From assembly GCA_964596405.1 (NCBI GenBank), contig CAZQSS010000045.1, positions 1 through 6,291 of the forward strand: a stretch of 6,291 nucleotides of DNA. The letters run 5' to 3'. A program made the position numbers and the translations under genes. The stretch is from CAZQSS01 sp964596405. Its GTDB lineage: Bacteria; Patescibacteriota; Patescibacteriia; Magasanikbacterales; UBA10003. Of this stretch, positions 5,495-6,291 are shown piece by piece. The first letter of the stretch is position 1. The number at the start of each line of letters is the position of its first letter. Under the pieces are notes generated by a model. That model was not told the DNA's origin. It made no database searches and was given only the letters and a program-made list of their open reading frames with translations.

Positions 5495-5510
5495 GGAGAA
5501 AGGGGCAAGG
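5495..5510 (+). promoter_or_regulatory. Purine-rich ribosome binding site deciding the start at 5514
   Basis: GGAGAAAGGGGCAAGG precedes the ATG at 5514, with the GGGG run ending 8 nt upstream. It is the only Shine-Dalgarno-like stretch before any gene in the window. It selects the start that gives a clean signal peptide, over the in-frame ATG at 5457. Confidence 0.6.
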
Positions 5511-5513
5511 ATC

Positions 5514-6182
5514 ATGCGTAAGTTCGCGATTGTCCTCGTGTGTCTCGTGGCTTTCATGTCGTACGCCTGGGCCGAGGAGGCGCCCAAGCCCGCGACCGCG
5601 CAGTCGGGCCAGCCATTCACGCCCGAACAGCGAGTGCGGGCGCAGGCCGCAGTCAAGCAACTGAGCAACGTCGTCAAGGGGGCGGTCGAACAGCCGGTAT
5701 CACAGCAGGCTCCGGCCGAGGCCGCCGCGGAAAACACACTCCAGAAGAAGACCATGACCGATGTGGCCGACAAGGCGCTGGACCTGGCCGCCAACATGGT
5801 GACCTCCGTCGTCAGCAAGATGGAGGCTGTGGCGCCCAAGATATGGAAGATCCTGGTGGTCCAGCAGTACGTCAAGGGCGCGACTCTCCTGATCACCCCG
5901 TGGGGTATTGTCCTGCTCATGCTCGTCTTCATATACCTCACTCGCAAGGCCTGGAAATTAACGGACGAACAGAAGCAGGAAGGATACTGCAATCGTGACT
6001 GGGTGACAATGAAATTCGGGCGAGCACTTTTCACTATGTTCATTCCCATGGCGATCCTCTTCATCAGCGCCATCGTGGGTATCTGCCACATAACCGAATC
6101 GCTCCCCTACTTCATCAACCCCGAGTACTATGCGGTCAAGGATCTGCTCCAAATGCTCCTGCGTCCCGGCAACATGCCGTAA
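5514..6182 (+). CDS. Unrecognised exported protein with two transmembrane helices
   Basis: No family recognised. From the ATG at 5514 the product is 222 aa. Residues 1-20 are a textbook signal peptide (MRKF, a hydrophobic core, then AWA before EE). Residues 21-80 are Ala/Gln/Pro/Glu-rich and probably flexible. Residues 81-120 (TMTDVADKALDLAANM onward) look helical and partly amphipathic. Transmembrane helices are predicted at about 122-142 and 171-191, joined by a polar loop containing YCNRDW, with a C-terminal LPYFINPEYYAVKDLLQMLL segment (197-216). The gene is monocistronic between a strong promoter and a strong terminator, which suggests an abundant envelope or secreted-membrane component. 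Composition is foreign to the window: 14 of 16 lysines are AAG, GTC/CTC/GAC codons dominate, and it alone has a Shine-Dalgarno. Recent transfer, a phage or plasmid origin, or codon bias from high expression are all possible. An ATG at 5457 would add 19 residues ahead of the signal peptide and is rejected. Confidence 0.75.
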   Translation: MRKFAIVLVCLVAFMSYAWAEEAPKPATAQSGQPFTPEQRVRAQAAVKQLSNVVKGAVEQPVSQQAPAEAAAENTLQKKTMTDVADKALDLAANMVTSVVSKMEAVAPKIWKILVVQQYVKGATLLITPWGIVLLMLVFIYLTRKAWKLTDEQKQEGYCNRDWVTMKFGRALFTMFIPMAILFISAIVGICHITESLPYFINPEYYAVKDLLQMLLRPGNMP

Positions 6183-6198
6183 CCGCAGAGCAAACAAA

Positions 6199-6234
6199 AG
6201 GCGGTCGCCAACTACGCGACCGCCTCTTTTTTTT
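6199..6234 (+). terminator. Strong intrinsic terminator
   Basis: AGGCGGTCGC (6199-6208) and GCGACCGCCT (6216-6225) form a perfect 10-bp GC-rich stem with a 7-nt CAACTAC loop, followed by a C and eight T residues (6227-6234). It starts 16 nt after the stop codon of the exported-protein gene. The other strand has only an interrupted T-tract (TTTTGTTTG), so it acts mainly on plus-strand transcripts. Confidence 0.92.
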
Positions 6235-6291
6235 GACATTAAAATTGCCGGCATAAGGTACATAAGCGGGTACTTTTTTTAAAGAATATAT

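Noticed and set aside
5457..5513. Longer start (ATG at 5457) for the exported-protein gene
   Set aside because: It would put 19 polar residues before a textbook signal peptide, the ATG lies in the loop of a stable hairpin without a ribosome binding site, and the ATG at 5514 has a good purine-rich site.
5471..6091. 206-codon open frame on the minus strand opposite the exported-protein gene
   Set aside because: It mirrors a GC-rich plus-strand gene with signal peptide, ribosome binding site and terminator; the antisense product is Ser/Thr/Arg-rich without recognisable motifs and has no promoter of its own.
6233..6264. TTGACA immediately after the terminator as a promoter for a gene beyond the window
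   Set aside because: No convincing -10 lies 16-18 nt downstream; the best candidate (TACATA) is 20 nt away, and the T residues belong to the terminator tract.
6258..6278. Second terminator from the GTAC repeats and T-run near the right edge
   Set aside because: Only a 4-bp AT-containing stem is possible; too weak to call.

Overview
The window looks like a chromosomal piece of a Patescibacteria (Candidate Phyla Radiation) genome, probably from the Parcubacteria side. This is inferred from style, not from a marker gene. Most genes are compact, tightly packed, rich in AAA/ATT codons and lack visible Shine-Dalgarno sequences. The YidC-type insertase is short and divergent, and a DUF4015 putative glycoside hydrolase sits between housekeeping genes, as is common in that group.

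Layout: (1) 1-269 is a leader region with a good sigma70-type promoter (TTGACG-17-TATACT) followed by a 112-bp nested palindromic repeat lying between promoter and gene. (2) 270-3567 (+) is a tight operon: glyA (serine hydroxymethyltransferase), a membrane-anchored or secreted DUF4015 TIM-barrel protein overlapping glyA by 4 bp, and a divergent folD 5 nt further on. GlyA makes 5,10-methylene-THF and FolD would interconvert it with methenyl- and formyl-THF, so the outer two genes form a one-carbon module around an unrelated envelope gene. (3) 3658-4089 (+) is tsaE, an ATPase for the t6A tRNA modification, whose 3' end overlaps a convergent gene. (4) 5356-4076 (-) is a two-gene operon, a YidC/Oxa1-like insertase followed 3 nt later by a short SPFH (prohibitin/HflK-like) protein. 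(5) 5387-6234 (+) is a self-contained transcription unit: perfect promoter, structured leader of about 92 nt, ribosome binding site, an unrecognised exported two-helix membrane protein, and a strong intrinsic terminator. Its coding sequence is clearly more GC-rich, with almost exclusive AAG lysine codons, unlike the rest of the window.

The points most worth a second look are the composition-shifted cassette at the right, the divergent promoters that share their -35 hexamers between yidC and that cassette, near-leaderless start codons, a FolD that keeps its catalytic residues but has lost the usual nucleotide-binding signature, and an SPFH protein reduced to its core and paired with YidC. No tRNA, rRNA, CRISPR array or complete insertion sequence was seen.
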